A DNA stretch of 64,000 nt from Burkholderia pseudomultivorans (GTDB lineage: Bacteria; Pseudomonadota; Gammaproteobacteria; Burkholderiales; Burkholderiaceae), in NCBI RefSeq assembly GCF_902499075.1, contig NZ_CABVPP010000002.1, positions 1 through 64,000 on the forward strand. Reading direction: 5' to 3'. The translations under genes and the position numbers were made by a program. Below, in pieces: positions 46,901-56,734 of this stretch (position 1 is its first letter; each line of letters starts with the position of its first letter). Under the pieces are notes generated by a model, which worked only from the letters and a program-made list of their open reading frames with translations, was not told the origin of the DNA and made no database searches.

Positions 46901-48059
46901 GCTGCTCGTCGGGGTTGCGCTCGCCGACCGGCTGCGCGGCGTCGCGCGCGTTTTCCCACGGCTGGCGGGCGTCGGGCAGGTCGAGGTTCGACACGGTGAA
47001 GCCCGTCAGGCCGGCCTTCGGACGCGCGCCGCGGCCGGTCGCACCTTCGTCGCGGATCTCGCCGCCCGCGCCGGTCGCTGCGCCGGGGAACGGCGAGATC
47101 GCGGTCGGATGGTTGTGCGTCTCGACCTTCATCAGCGTGTGCGTGAGCTCGGTATGGCGGCCGTAGCGCTCGCCCGGCGCACCGGCCTCGCCCGCGCCGC
47201 CGCGCGGGAACCAGCGCTCGGCCTCGGCGCCGACCATGATCGACGAGTTGTCCGAATACGCGACGATGGTGCCCTGCGGGCTCAGCTTCTCGGTGTTGCG
47301 GATCATCGCGAACAGCGACATGTCCTGCGCTTCGCCGTCGATCGTCCATTGCGCGTTGAAGATCTTGTGGCGGCAGTGTTCGCTGTTCGCCTGCGCGAAC
47401 ATCATCAGCTCGACGTCGGTCGGGTTGCGTTCGAGCTTCCGGAACGCATCGACCAGATAGTCGATCTCGTCGTCGGCCAGCGCGAGGCCCAGTTCGACGT
47501 TCGCGCGTTCGAGCGCGCCGCGGCCGGCGCCGAGCACGTCGACGGTCGTCAGCGGCTTGGCCGGCAGTTCGTCGAACAGGTGCTTCGCGTCGTCGCGCGC
47601 GGCGACCACGCTTTCGGTCATGCGGTCATGCAGCGCGGCTGCCACGGCTGCGCGCGCCTCGTCGGACAGCGCCTTCTTGCCGCCGAGCAGGCCCGACTTC
47701 AGCGTGACCGTGAATTCGACGCCGCGCTCGATGCGGCGCACGTGCGTGAGGCCGCAATGCTGCGCGATGTCGGTCGCCTTGCTCGCCCACGGCGAAACCG
47801 TGCCGAAGCGCGGCAGCACGACGAAGGTTTCGGTCGTGCCCTTCTCGGACGCCGGCTCGAACGGCGCGCCGTAGTGCATCAGCGCATCGATACGCGCGCT
47901 GTCGTCGGCCGACAGCGGCTCGGCCGCATTGACGAAATGCAGGAACTGGCCGCGCACCGCGACGATGTTGGCGTCGATTTGCCTGAGCGTGTCGAGCAGA
48001 CGGGTTTGACGGAAATCGGAGAGGGCCGAAGCGCCGGGAAAACACGAGAAGTGAGCCAT
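43992..48059 (-). CDS. purL: Phosphoribosylformylglycinamidine synthase (large single-chain PurL)
   Basis: 1355 residues, the large proteobacterial form. It converts FGAR to FGAM in purine synthesis using ATP and glutamine. The N-terminal PurS-like part is followed by the synthase halves. [11 protein letters not shown] and [27 protein letters not shown] mark the active site. The C-terminal class I glutaminase domain (about 1090-1355) has the nucleophile Cys in [12 protein letters not shown] and the His/Glu in [10 protein letters not shown]. The start [18 protein letters not shown] fits the family; no strong ribosome-binding site is seen. A GNAT gene follows five bases after the stop. Confidence 0.97.
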   Translation of the reverse strand: MAHFSCFPGASALSDFRQTRLLDTLRQIDANIVAVRGQFLHFVNAAEPLSADDSARIDALMHYGAPFEPASEKGTTETFVVLPRFGTVSPWASKATDIAQHCGLTHVRRIERGVEFTVTLKSGLLGGKKALSDEARAAVAAALHDRMTESVVAARDDAKHLFDELPAKPLTTVDVLGAGRGALERANVELGLALADDEIDYLVDAFRKLERNPTDVELMMFAQANSEHCRHKIFNAQWTIDGEAQDMSLFAMIRNTEKLSPQGTIVAYSDNSSIMVGAEAERWFPRGGAGEAGAPGERYGRHTELTHTLMKVETHNHPTAISPFPGAATGAGGEIRDEGATGRGARPKAGLTGFTVSNLDLPDARQPWENARDAAQPVGERNPDEQHGPYGRPDRIASPLQIMIDGPLGGAAFNNEFGRPNLGGYFRVYEQNVGGTVRGYHKPIMIAGGLGNIADQHTHKHDVPAGSLLIQIGGPGMRIGMGGGAASSMATGANTAELDFDSVQRGNPEIERRAQEVINGCWQLGADNPILSIHDVGAGGLSNAFPEIVDGAGKGARFELRKVALEESGLSPREIWSNEAQERYVLAIAPADLPRFEAICARERCPFSVVGVATDELQLQLVDDQASGADAYPVDMPMDVLLGKPPRMHRDVARVTTERAPVDVTGIALSEVAVDVLKHPTVASKSFLITIGDRSVGGTSVRDQMVGPWQVPVADCAITALDYAGFKGEAMTMAERTPLAVIDAPASGRMAVGEAITNIASAPIASLDKLKLSANWMAACGTAGEDAALFDTVKAIGMELCPALGIGIPVGKDSLSMKTKWDEQGVAKEVVAPVSLIISAFASVEDVRRHLTPQLRRVADAGDSVLIAIDLGRGKNRMGGSIFAQVTQQVGDTTPDVDDPEDLKRFFAAIQSLNAQGKLLAYHDRSDGGLWATVCEMAFAGHAGVSLNVDMLTLDANHESDYGDAKDWAKQTSGRRDDRTLRALFSEELGAVVQVRAADRDAVLGALREFGLSTCSHVIGTVNERDVIEVYRDAKKIFDAPRVELHRAWSEVSWRIARLRDNPACADAEYDALLDAADPGLSPVLSFDPADDVAAPFIATGARPRVAILREQGVNSHLETAYAFDRAGFDAHDVHMSDLLAGRASLADFAGAVACGGFSYGDVLGAGEGWAKTIRFNANLADMFSAFFARPDTFALGICNGCQMLSSIASMIPGAEAWPKFTRNKSEQFEARFSFVEVQSSPSIFFAGMEGSRIPVAVAHGEGYADFSQQGDIERVAVAMRYVDHRGEATERYPFNPNGSPAGITSVTTADGRFTVLMPHMERVHRTVTMSWHPESWGEASPWMRVFRNARRWIG

Positions 48060-48120
48060 GGGCTGGACTGACGTCGATGAGTCGCGCAACTGGGCGACGT
48101 GGGGCGAAAGGAAGGCCGTA

Positions 48121-48126
48121 ATTATA
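48121..48126 (-). promoter_or_regulatory. -10 element of the purL promoter
   Basis: A perfect TATAAT on minus, 62 bases before the purL ATG. At 17 bases upstream stands GTCTTG, a weak -35. The rest of the 330-base gap to the divergent oxidase gene (48060-48389) is GC-rich, with inverted-repeat character around 48250-48290 and no gene. No PurR-type operator was recognised. Confidence 0.5.
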
Positions 48127-48389
48127 CCCGGAAGTCGGTCGCCCAAGACCGGCCGATCGGCGGCCCGCGCGTACCGCGACGCCGGCCGCGCGGTATCGCC
48201 CGCCAGCCGGCGCACCACGCGCCGGCCACACCGGATCGCGCGGTGCAACCGCGCCGCGCCCGGCGCCGGCGCAACCGCGCGGCGCCGGTTCCCGCGATTT
48301 TGGCGCTATCATTCGCGGTTCACCGGGCCGCGGGCCCGTCACGCGAATTCTCATCGGGCAGCGCGCGCCGCCCGTCATCGAAGCAATCC

Positions 48390-49694
48390 ATGGATGTCAT
48401 CGTCATCGGCGGCGGAATCAGCGGCGTCGCCACCGCCTACCAGCTGCGCGCAGCCGGCCACCGCGTGTGCGTCGTCGAACGCCATGCGACCGTCGCGCAG
48501 GGCGCGACCTACGGCGACGGCGGCACGCTGCTGCCGAGCCCGCTCGACGTCTGGTTCGGGCCGACCTTCATGCGCCAGCGCCAGCCGCGCGACAGCGGCA
48601 TCGTCTACAAGCCGGGCTTCAACGGCGGCGTTCGCCGTTTCGTCAAGCAGCTCGGCGTGCTGCGCGAACCCGGTGCGTTCGCCGCGCAGTACGCGCGGCT
48701 GCGCCCGCTGATCGACGCGTCGCGCGACGCGATTGCCGACCTCGAGGCGCGCCTCGAACTCGAATTCGAGCAGAAAACCGGCGTCCTGCACGTGGTGCGC
48801 GATCCGCGCGACTGGGAAGCGATGCAGCCCGCGCTCGAACTGCTGCGCGCGCTCGACCTGCCGCACCGCACGCTGGACGCCGCCGCCTGCGCGGCGCTCG
48901 AACCGTCGGTGCCGGCCGAACCCGGCTTCGCCGGCGGCGTGCTGCTCGAGACCGAGCGCACCGGCAACTGCCCGCTGTTCGCGAAACTGGTCAAGCAGAC
49001 GCTCGACGGACAGGGCGTGCAGTTCCGCTTCGGCGCGGAAGTCGCCGCGCTTCGCCTCGATTCGGGCCGCGTCGCGGTCGAACTTGCGCCGTCGGCCGCC
49101 GACGGGCGCGCGGCGCGTGCGCACGAAGTCGACGTGATGTCCGCCGACGCGATCGTGGTCGCTGCCGGCGCCGGCAGCCTGCCGCTGCTCGAACGGCTCG
49201 GCTGGCGCGTGCCGCTGCACCCGATGCGGGTCCATACGCTGACCGCGCCGGTCGCGTACGAGGAACACGCGCCGCACCTGAGCGTCGTCGATTCGATCAA
49301 GCGGATCGCGATCACGCGCACCCAGCAGCGGCTGCGCATCGGCGGCGGCGCCGTGCTGCAAAGCGCGGCCGATACCGCGAAGCCGCTCGCCGAACCGCTG
49401 TCGGAAGCCGCGCTCGCGCTGCTCGGCCAGGCCGTTCACGACTGGGTGCCCGGCGCCGCGAAGATCTCGGCCGCGCTGTCGTGGCAAGGCACGCAGCTGC
49501 TGTCGCCGGACGGCCTGCCCGTCGTCGGTCCGACCCCGCATCCGCGCGTATTCGTCAATTTCGGCCACGGCCCGGCCGGTTGGGGGCTCGCGTGCGGGTC
49601 TGCTAAAGTGGTGACCGACTACGTTGGCGGCGACCTGCAGCACTGGCCCGCCGACACGCTCGCCGCGCTGCGCGCCGGGCGCTTCACGACCTGA
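48390..49694 (+). CDS. FAD-dependent D-amino acid dehydrogenase (DadA-like)
   Basis: 434 residues. The FAD-binding Rossmann motif VIVIGGGISGVATAYQLRAAGHRVCVVER is at residues 3-31. GATYGDGGTLLPS is the flavin-contact segment. The C-terminal PDGLPVVGPTPHPRVFVNFGHGPAGWGLACGSAKVV is typical of the DAO family. It oxidises a D-amino acid or similar amine, passing electrons to the respiratory chain. DadA itself usually sits next to an alanine racemase, which is absent here, so the exact substrate is open. It precedes the NAD(P)HX repair gene by 43 bases. Confidence 0.88.
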   Translation: MDVIVIGGGISGVATAYQLRAAGHRVCVVERHATVAQGATYGDGGTLLPSPLDVWFGPTFMRQRQPRDSGIVYKPGFNGGVRRFVKQLGVLREPGAFAAQYARLRPLIDASRDAIADLEARLELEFEQKTGVLHVVRDPRDWEAMQPALELLRALDLPHRTLDAAACAALEPSVPAEPGFAGGVLLETERTGNCPLFAKLVKQTLDGQGVQFRFGAEVAALRLDSGRVAVELAPSAADGRAARAHEVDVMSADAIVVAAGAGSLPLLERLGWRVPLHPMRVHTLTAPVAYEEHAPHLSVVDSIKRIAITRTQQRLRIGGGAVLQSAADTAKPLAEPLSEAALALLGQAVHDWVPGAAKISAALSWQGTQLLSPDGLPVVGPTPHPRVFVNFGHGPAGWGLACGSAKVVTDYVGGDLQHWPADTLAALRAGRFTT

Positions 49695-49737
49695 CCGCCA
49701 CGGGCCCGTGTCCCGGGCGGCCGCCTCCTTCGCCGCC

Positions 49738-51282
49738 ATGACCGCTGCCCTTCTTTCTCCCGACTCCGATCCGATCGCGCTGCTGCGCGTGGCCGAGCTG
49801 CGCGCCGCGGAACGCGACGCCGCCGCCACGCTGCCGCCGCACACGCTGATGGGCCGTGCCGGCGACGCCGCCGCGCGCTGGCTGTCCGCGCGCGTCGCCC
49901 GCGACGAACGCCCCGTCTGGTTCGCGGTCGGACCCGGCAACAACGGCGGCGACGCGCTCGTCGCGGCCGCGCGGCTTCAGCAGCTCGGCGTCGCGACGCA
50001 GGCGTGGATGCCGGTGCCGGTCAAGCCGGACGACGCGCAATGGGCGCTCGGCATCGCACGCGCGGCCGGCGTGCCGCTGTCGGCCGACCCGCCCGCGTCG
50101 CTGGACGACTACGCGTGGGTCGTCGACGGCCTGTTCGGCATCGGCCTGGGCCGCGCGCTGGACGGCGTGTTCGCCGAACAGGCCGCGCGCATCGCCGCAC
50201 ACGCCCGCCGCGGCGGCCGCGTGCTCGCGCTCGACGTGCCGAGCGGCCTCGACAGCGATACCGGACAGATCGTCGGCGCGGGCGCGGCCGTTGCCGCGAC
50301 GCACACGCTGAGCTTCATCGGCGCGAAGCCCGGCCTCTACATGGGCGAGGGCCGCGATCTCGCCGGCACGATCGAGATCGCGTCGCTCGAAGTCGCGCCG
50401 CCCGCCGCGCCCGCGGCCGTGCTGAATGCGCCCGCGCGGTTCGCGGCCGCGCTGCCCGCGCGCGCGGCTGCGTCCCACAAGGGCACGTTCGGCAGCATCG
50501 CGGTGCTCGGCGGCGACACCGGCATGTGCGGCGCGCCGATCCTCGCCGCGCGCGCCGCGCTGTTCGCGGGCGCCGGCAAGGTACACGTCGGCTTCCTCGG
50601 CGCCGGCGCGCCGCCGTACGACCCGCCGTTCCCCGAACTGATGCTGCATCCGGCCGACCGCTTCGACCTCGGCGCGATGACCGCGATCGCGGCCGGCTGC
50701 GGCCTCGGCACGCGCGACGCGGCGGCCACGCTCGTGCGCGACGCGCTCGCGCACGACGCCGCGACGCTGCTCGACGCCGACGCGCTGAACCTCGTCGCCG
50801 CGCATGCCGACCTGGCCGCCGCCGTGGCCGCGCGCGGCGCACGCGGCTGCGCGTGCGTGCTGACCCCGCACCCGCTCGAAGCGGCCCGGCTGCTCGGCAG
50901 CGACACCGCGAGCGTACAGCGCGACCGCCTCGCGGCCGCGCAGGCGCTGGCCGCGCGCTACGCGGCGATCGTCGTGCTGAAGGGCTCGGGCACGGTGATT
51001 GCGGCGCCGGACGGACGCCTGACCGTCAATCCGACCGGCAATGCCGCGCTCGCCACCGGCGGCACCGGCGACGTGCTCGGCGGCCTGATCGGCGCGCTGC
51101 TCGCGCAGCGCGTCGCGCCGTACGAGGCGGCGCTCGCGGGCGTCTACCTGCACGGGCTGGCCGCCGACACGCTGAGCGCGAACGGCGCCGGCCCGGCCGG
51201 GCTCGCGGCGGGCGAACTCGCGCCGATGGTGCGCACGCTGCTCAACCGCCTTTTTTACCCGTCGCCGCGCGCCGACACATAA
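49738..51282 (+). CDS. nnr: Bifunctional NAD(P)H-hydrate repair enzyme (epimerase + ADP/ATP-dependent dehydratase)
   Basis: 514 residues. The N-terminal YjeF epimerase domain (about 1-220) has FAVGPGNNGGDALVAAARL near 62 and VDGLFGIGLGR near 128. The C-terminal ribokinase-like dehydratase domain (about 235-510) has HKGTFGSIAVLGGDTGMCGAPILAARAALFAGAGKV, VLTPHPLEAARLL and NPTGNAALATGGTGDVLGGLIGALLA. Together they restore damaged NAD(P)HX to NAD(P)H. It lies between an FAD oxidase and pgi, all on plus. The ATG is without a strong ribosome-binding site. Confidence 0.95.
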   Translation: MTAALLSPDSDPIALLRVAELRAAERDAAATLPPHTLMGRAGDAAARWLSARVARDERPVWFAVGPGNNGGDALVAAARLQQLGVATQAWMPVPVKPDDAQWALGIARAAGVPLSADPPASLDDYAWVVDGLFGIGLGRALDGVFAEQAARIAAHARRGGRVLALDVPSGLDSDTGQIVGAGAAVAATHTLSFIGAKPGLYMGEGRDLAGTIEIASLEVAPPAAPAAVLNAPARFAAALPARAAASHKGTFGSIAVLGGDTGMCGAPILAARAALFAGAGKVHVGFLGAGAPPYDPPFPELMLHPADRFDLGAMTAIAAGCGLGTRDAAATLVRDALAHDAATLLDADALNLVAAHADLAAAVAARGARGCACVLTPHPLEAARLLGSDTASVQRDRLAAAQALAARYAAIVVLKGSGTVIAAPDGRLTVNPTGNAALATGGTGDVLGGLIGALLAQRVAPYEAALAGVYLHGLAADTLSANGAGPAGLAAGELAPMVRTLLNRLFYPSPRADT

Positions 51283-51393
51283 CGCCGCTATACTGACTGC
51301 CCCGCCGCACGGCGGCTCCCCTCGTCCGCCGGCCGTCCGATCCCGATGCGCCGGCGCGGCATTCCTCACGATTCACGCTTCACTCGAACCGCC

Positions 51394-53016
51394 ATGACGC
51401 TGAATTCGCTCCCCGCCTGGACTGCCCTTCAATCCCACTTCGAACAGATCCGTCACGCGCGTCTGCGCGACTGGTTCGCCCCGGCGAACGATCCCGCACC
51501 GACCCGCGCCGAACGCTTCACGTTCGCGGGCGGCGGCCTCGCCGCCGACTTCTCGAAGAACCGCATCACCGACGAAACGCTCCGCCTGCTCGTGCAGCTC
51601 GCGCGCGACGTGCGCGTCGAGGCGCGCCGCGACGCGATGTTCGCCGGCGAGATCGTCAATCCGACCGAAGACCGCGCCGCGCTGCACACCGCGCTGCGCG
51701 CGACCGACCCGAACGCGCCGTTCCATGCGCAGGTGAGCGCCGAACGCGCGAAGATGGCCGCCTTCGCGCGCGCGGTGCGCAGCGGCACCTGGACCGGCTA
51801 TACCGGCAAGCGCATCCGTCACGTGATCAACATCGGCATCGGCGGCTCCGACCTCGGGCCGAAGATGGTCGTGCATGCGCTGCACCACGTCGCGACGCCC
51901 GAGATCGCGACGCACTTCGTGTCGAACGTCGACGGCGCCGACCTCGCGCGCGTGCTCGAGCAGGTCGATCCCGAGGAAACGCTCGCGATCATCGTGTCGA
52001 AGACCTTCACGACGCTCGAGACGATGACGAACGCGCGATCGCTGCGCGACTGGTTCGTCGCGAAGGGCTGCCCCGAGGACGCGCTCGCGAAGCATTTCGT
52101 CGGCGTGTCGGCGAACCCGGCCGAAGTCGTGAAATTCGGCATCGCCGCGGACAACGTGTTCGAAATGTGGGACTGGGTCGGCGGCCGCTACTCGCTGTGG
52201 TCGGCGGTCGGCCTGTCGATCATGATCGCGGTCGGCCCCGAGCAGTTCGACGAACTGCTCGCCGGCGCGAACGACATGGACCGCCACTTCCGCGAAGCGC
52301 CGCTCGAGCGCAACCTGCCGGTGCTGCTCGGCCTGATCGGCATCTGGTACCGGAACTTCTTCGGTTCGCAGAGCTATCTCGTCGCGCCATATTCGGAGGC
52401 GCTGCACTTCCTGCCGTCATACCTGCAGCAGCTCGAGATGGAGAGCAACGGCAAGTCCGCGCGCCTGGACGGCACGTTCGTCGACTACCCGACCTCGGCC
52501 GTGACCTGGGGCGAACCGGGCACCAACGGCCAGCACGCGTTCTTCCAGATGCTGCACCAGGGGCCGACGATCGTGCCGATCGACTTCATCGCGGTGCTGA
52601 CGCCCGAGCATCCGCTCGCGAGCCATCACCCGAAGCTGCTCGCGAACTGCTTCGCGCAGAGCGAGGCGCTGATGCTCGGCCGCACGCTCGACGAGGCGCG
52701 CAAGGTCGCCGGCCCCGGCAAGGAGGCGCTCGCGCCGCACCTGACGTTCCCCGGCAACCGCCCGACGACGACGCTGCTGGTCGACGCGCTGACGCCGCGC
52801 ACGCTCGGCGCGCTGATCGCGCTCTACGAGCACAAGGTGCTGGTGCAGGCGACCGTGTGGGACATCAATCCGTTCGACCAGTGGGGCGTCGAACTCGGCA
52901 AGATCCTCGGCAAGGTCGTCGAGGCTGACCTGTCGGCCGAAACGCTCGATGCCGCGAAGCACGACTCGTCGACGACCGCGCTGATCGCGCGCGCCCGCGC
53001 GGCGCTCAAGCGCTGA
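51394..53016 (+). CDS. pgi: Glucose-6-phosphate isomerase
   Basis: 540 residues. It interconverts glucose-6-phosphate and fructose-6-phosphate. Seen: [21 protein letters not shown] near 150, [16 protein letters not shown] near 205, [21 protein letters not shown] near 262 (signature 1), MESNGKSA and [18 protein letters not shown] near 375, and the late AQATVW-like [22 protein letters not shown] (signature 2). A possible -10 TATACT lies at 51289-51294, 100 bases upstream, without a clear -35. Confidence 0.97.
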   Translation: MTLNSLPAWTALQSHFEQIRHARLRDWFAPANDPAPTRAERFTFAGGGLAADFSKNRITDETLRLLVQLARDVRVEARRDAMFAGEIVNPTEDRAALHTALRATDPNAPFHAQVSAERAKMAAFARAVRSGTWTGYTGKRIRHVINIGIGGSDLGPKMVVHALHHVATPEIATHFVSNVDGADLARVLEQVDPEETLAIIVSKTFTTLETMTNARSLRDWFVAKGCPEDALAKHFVGVSANPAEVVKFGIAADNVFEMWDWVGGRYSLWSAVGLSIMIAVGPEQFDELLAGANDMDRHFREAPLERNLPVLLGLIGIWYRNFFGSQSYLVAPYSEALHFLPSYLQQLEMESNGKSARLDGTFVDYPTSAVTWGEPGTNGQHAFFQMLHQGPTIVPIDFIAVLTPEHPLASHHPKLLANCFAQSEALMLGRTLDEARKVAGPGKEALAPHLTFPGNRPTTTLLVDALTPRTLGALIALYEHKVLVQATVWDINPFDQWGVELGKILGKVVEADLSAETLDAAKHDSSTTALIARARAALKR

Positions 53017-53093
53017 CGCGACGGTCCGCGCCGGCTTGCGCACGGGGCAATGTGCGCGCAAGCCGGCAGGCAGAAAAGCAGGAAAGCGCGGCG

Positions 53094-53795
53094 TTATGCC
53101 GCGTGCGGCGCGACGATGCGTCCCGCGTCGAGCGTGACCGTGGTCGCGCAGCGGCGCGCGAGTTCGGGATCGTGCGTGACGAGCACCAGCGTCGCGCCGT
53201 GCGTCCGGTTCAGCTCGAACATCAGGTCGATGACCGCGTGACCCGTCGCCGCATCGAGGCTGCCGGTCGGCTCGTCGGCAAACAGGATCGCCGGACGCGT
53301 GACGAACGCGCGCGCCAGCGCGACGCGCTGCTGCTCGCCGCCGGACAGCAGCTTCGGGTAATGCGCGGTGCGCTCGGCGAGGCCCACCTGCACCAGCAGC
53401 GCGCGCGCACGGTCGGCGGCTTCGCGCGCACTGACGCCGCCCTGCAGTTCGAGCGGCAGCATCACGTTCTCGAGCGCGGTCAAGTGCGGCATCAGCTGGA
53501 ACGACTGGAACACGAAGCCGACCGCGCCATTGCGCAGCGCGGCGCGCGCATCCTCGTCGAGCTGGTCGAGCGCGCGGCCGAGCAGGCGAACCGTGCCGCT
53601 CGTCGCGCTGTCCAACCCCGCAAGCAGGCCGAGCAGCGTCGATTTGCCCGACCCCGACGCGCCGACGATCGCCAGGCTGCTGCCGGGCCGCACGGCGAGC
53701 GTGATGCCGTCGAGGATCGTCAGCTCGCCCGTCGCGTCGGCGACCCGCTTGCACACGTCATGGACTTCGATGATCGGATCGGTAATCTTGAACAT
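53094..53795 (-). CDS. ABC transporter ATP-binding protein (YbbA-like)
   Basis: 233 residues. Walker A is [19 protein letters not shown] (near 45), then the Q-loop [12 protein letters not shown]. The signature is [15 protein letters not shown] (near 150), with Walker [14 protein letters not shown] and the switch His in [11 protein letters not shown]. It resembles YbbA/LolD-type ATPases of the MacB superfamily. In many proteobacteria ybbA is divergent from tesA, as here, and is followed by the permease gene ybbP; no permease follows here. Its ATG overlaps the divergent tesA ATG within the tetramer CATG at 53793-53796. No clear ribosome-binding site. Confidence 0.92.
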   Translation of the reverse strand: MFKITDPIIEVHDVCKRVADATGELTILDGITLAVRPGSSLAIVGASGSGKSTLLGLLAGLDSATSGTVRLLGRALDQLDEDARAALRNGAVGFVFQSFQLMPHLTALENVMLPLELQGGVSAREAADRARALLVQVGLAERTAHYPKLLSGGEQQRVALARAFVTRPAILFADEPTGSLDAATGHAVIDLMFELNRTHGATLVLVTHDPELARRCATTVTLDAGRIVAPHAA

Positions 53796-54468
53796 GGACA
53801 GGACACTTCGCTGGAAAAGGCGCGCGACACTCGCCGCGCTGCTGGGCGGCATGCTGGCCGCGACCGGATTCGCACGCGCCGCACCGGCGCCGGCCGCGCC
53901 CTCGGCGCAGCCCGTGATCGTCGTGCTCGGCGACAGCCTGTCGGCCGAATACGGGTTGCCGCGCGACACCGGCTGGGTCGCGCTGCTGCGGCAGCGGCTC
54001 GCGGCCGAGCGGATCGATTATAGCGTCGCGAACGCGAGCGTCAGTGGCGACACCACAAGCGGCGGCCGCGCGCGGCTGCCCGCGGTGCTGCAGCGGCTCA
54101 AGCCGTCGATCGTCGTCGTCGAGCTCGGCGCGAACGATGCGCTGCGCGGCGTGCCGCTCGCGACGACCGAGCGCAACCTGCGCGACATCGTCGCCGATGC
54201 GCGGCGCGCGCAGGCAAAGGTCGTGCTGGTCGGCATGTACGTGCCGCCCAACTACGGGCCCGACTACACGCAGAAGTTCCATGCCGTCTATACGCGGTTG
54301 TCGAAGGATCTCGGCGTGCCGCTCGTGCCGTTCCTGCTGGCCGGCATCGAGAACAAGCCGGACATGTTCCAGTCCGACCAGATCCATCCGGCGCAACAGG
54401 CGCAGGGCGTGCTGCTCGACAACGTGTGGCCGACGCTGAAACCGCTGTTGACCAGGCCGCGCGGCTGA
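53794..54468 (+). CDS. tesA: Arylesterase / thioesterase I, SGNH hydrolase (TesA)
   Basis: 224 residues. A signal peptide ([29 protein letters not shown], cleaved near 29) exports it to the periplasm. The SGNH blocks are block I VIVVLGDSLSAEYGL (Ser near 48), block II SGDTTSGG, block III VELGANDALRG and block V SDQIHPAQQAQ (Asp and His). It hydrolyses acyl-thioesters, aryl esters and lysophospholipids. The ATG overlaps the divergent ABC ATPase start; a TTG six bases upstream is in frame. Neither has a strong ribosome-binding site. Confidence 0.93.
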   Translation: MDRTLRWKRRATLAALLGGMLAATGFARAAPAPAAPSAQPVIVVLGDSLSAEYGLPRDTGWVALLRQRLAAERIDYSVANASVSGDTTSGGRARLPAVLQRLKPSIVVVELGANDALRGVPLATTERNLRDIVADARRAQAKVVLVGMYVPPNYGPDYTQKFHAVYTRLSKDLGVPLVPFLLAGIENKPDMFQSDQIHPAQQAQGVLLDNVWPTLKPLLTRPRG

Positions 54469-54486
54469 TCGCCACGCGCGGGAAAG

Positions 54487-54514
54487 AAAAAACCCCGCTT
54501 CGAGCGGGGTTTTT
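54487..54514. terminator. Bidirectional rho-independent terminator between tesA and ppiD
   Basis: AACCCCGC (54491-54498) pairs with GCGGGGTT (54504-54511), loop TTCGA. A's precede and T's follow, so it can end both convergent transcripts. Confidence 0.9.
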
Positions 54515-54547
54515 CGATGGTTGCGCGGGAAACGGTGCTCGGCGCGT

Positions 54548-56482
54548 TCAGTCCTCGCCGTCCTTCGACTGGCTGGCGGTCGAACCGTACAGCTTGACCT
54601 TCGACCGGTCGCGCAGCGCGGCGAGATACGCTTCGCCTTCGCTCTGCGCTTCGACCTGCGCCATCTGCTGCTGCGCGCCCGCGAGCTGCTGCGGATCGAC
54701 GGCCGAACCGGGAACCACCGCGTTCACGCGGTAGATCGCGTAGCCGTCCGCGCCGAGATCGACGCCGACGTAGGCCGGCAGCGTCTTCGCATCGACCTTG
54801 TAGACGGCGCTCAGCGCGGCCGGCGTCAGGCCCTGCGATTGCGTGCGCGAGACCTTCTGCGCGGCCGCGAAGCCTTCGGTCGACTTCGACTTCCGCAGCT
54901 CCGCGAGCTTCGCCGTGCCGTCCTTCTTCGCGAGTTCGGCCGCCTGCTCGGCGACGACCTTCTGGCGCACCGCATCCTTGATCGCGTCGAGCGCGGGCAC
55001 GGTGGCCGGCTTGTAGTCGGTCACGCGCGCCGAGATCAGCGTGTTGTTGCCGACGTCGATCGCCTGCGTGTTGTTCTGGTTCTTCACCGAGTCGTTCGAG
55101 AACACCGCGGCCAGGAACTTCGGGTTGTTCAGCGGGCTCGTCGGCGGCAGCTGCGGGTTCGGCGTCGGCGTGACGGTCGCGGTCTGGATCGTCAGCTTGT
55201 ACTTGTCGGCGGCCGGCTGCAGGCTCTTCGCCTTTTCATACACGGTCGACGTGAAGCCTTCCGCGTTGTCCGAGAACGCCTTCGATGCGTACTGCTGCTT
55301 CAGGCTCGCGGCGATCTCGTCCTTCACTTCCGCGAACGGCTTGACCACCGACGGCTTCACCTCGGTCGCCTTCAGGATGTGGAAGCCGAGGTCCGACTGC
55401 ACGACGCCGCTCACGTCGCCCTGCTTCAGCGCGAACGCCGCATCGTCGAACGCCTTGCCGCCCGCCGTCGAGCCGCGCGTGATGAAGCCCAGGTCGCCGC
55501 CCTTCGCTGCCGACGGCGCGTCCTGCGAGTTCTTCTGCGCGATCTGCGCGAACTGGTCGGGATGCGCCTTCACGTCGGCCAGCAGCTGCTCGGCCTTCGC
55601 CTTCGCGGCCGCCTTGTCCGCCGCGCTCGCGTCGCTCGCGGCCGCGATGAAGATGTGGCTCACGCGCACCTGCGCTTCGGTGCGGAAGTGCGTCGGGTTG
55701 TCGTCGTAGAACTTCTTGATGTCCGCGTCGGTCGGCTGTGCGCTGGCAGCAGCCGCGGCCGGCGAATAGACGAGGTACTGGATCGTCGCCGTCTCGGGCG
55801 TCGCGAAGCTCTGCTTGTGCGCGTCGTAGTACGCGGCGAGCTGCGCGTCGGTCGGTTGCACCTTCGCCGCGTAGTCGCTGGTCTTCAGCACGAGCGCCTG
55901 CACTTCGCGCTGCTGCGCGGCCAGTTCCGACAGATGCTGCGCGAGGCTCTTCGGCGTAAACGCGCTCGACACGATGCTGGCCGGGATCTGCTGCAGCGCG
56001 AGGCTGTAGCGTACGCGCTCCTGGTACTGCTCGGGCGTCATGCCTTGGAACGACAGCAGCTGTGCATAGCGCTCGACGTCGATCGTGCCGTCCGGCTTCT
56101 TCAGCGACGCGATCATCGGGTCGCTCAGCAGCGCTTCGCGCACCGCGTTGTCGGACGCGGTCAGGTGCAGCCGCTGCGTTTCGTCGGCCAGCACGCGTTG
56201 CTGGATCAGGCCGTCGAGCACTTGCTTGCGGTGGTCGGGCGTATCGAACGCCTTGATGTCGAACTGCCCGCCAAGCGCCTGGCGCGCCTGGTCGATCTGC
56301 TGGCGGAACGCGCCGTCGAATTCGACCCGCGTGATCTTGTGCCCGTTGACCGCCGCGACGTTCGCGCTATCGTCGAAAAAGCCGCGGAAACCTTGGATCC
56401 CGACGAAGCCCAGCCCCGGCAATACGATCAGGAGCAGGAGCGCCATCATCAGGCGCTGGTGATTACGGAAGAAATCGAGCAT
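54548..56482 (-). CDS. ppiD: Periplasmic folding chaperone PpiD (SurA N-terminal and PpiC domains)
   Basis: 644 residues. A single N-terminal anchor (about 12-30, LMMALLLLIVLPGLGFVGI) is followed by a SurA-like chaperone region (NGHKITRVEFDGAFRQQIDQAR and on). A parvulin domain lies at about residues 270-370 (RVSHIFIAAASDASAADKA, GGDLGFITRGSTAGGKAFDDAAFALKQGDVSGVVQSDLGFHIL). A C-terminal chaperone lobe completes it. PpiD binds nascent exported proteins near SecYEG. The parvulin domain in PpiD is usually inactive as an isomerase; this cannot be judged here. Confidence 0.95.
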   Translation of the reverse strand: MLDFFRNHQRLMMALLLLIVLPGLGFVGIQGFRGFFDDSANVAAVNGHKITRVEFDGAFRQQIDQARQALGGQFDIKAFDTPDHRKQVLDGLIQQRVLADETQRLHLTASDNAVREALLSDPMIASLKKPDGTIDVERYAQLLSFQGMTPEQYQERVRYSLALQQIPASIVSSAFTPKSLAQHLSELAAQQREVQALVLKTSDYAAKVQPTDAQLAAYYDAHKQSFATPETATIQYLVYSPAAAAASAQPTDADIKKFYDDNPTHFRTEAQVRVSHIFIAAASDASAADKAAAKAKAEQLLADVKAHPDQFAQIAQKNSQDAPSAAKGGDLGFITRGSTAGGKAFDDAAFALKQGDVSGVVQSDLGFHILKATEVKPSVVKPFAEVKDEIAASLKQQYASKAFSDNAEGFTSTVYEKAKSLQPAADKYKLTIQTATVTPTPNPQLPPTSPLNNPKFLAAVFSNDSVKNQNNTQAIDVGNNTLISARVTDYKPATVPALDAIKDAVRQKVVAEQAAELAKKDGTAKLAELRKSKSTEGFAAAQKVSRTQSQGLTPAALSAVYKVDAKTLPAYVGVDLGADGYAIYRVNAVVPGSAVDPQQLAGAQQQMAQVEAQSEGEAYLAALRDRSKVKLYGSTASQSKDGED

Positions 56483-56734
56483 GCGTGACGGGTTGTATTG
56501 GACAAAACGCCCGATATTACAACAGCGGACGGGAAAAAAGGCGAACCGGCAGGGCGGCGCGCCGATGGCGGGCCCCGCCGGATCGACCCGGCGCCCCGTC
56601 CGCGCGCCGGGATCCGCGCGTGGCGGACCGGCTCGCGGGCATATGTCCCTTTTCCCCCGGGTACGGCGGAAACGCTTCGCAGGCGGGCCGCCCGCCGCAA
56701 CGGCATCGACGCGCGGCCCCGCCCGACAACCGCC

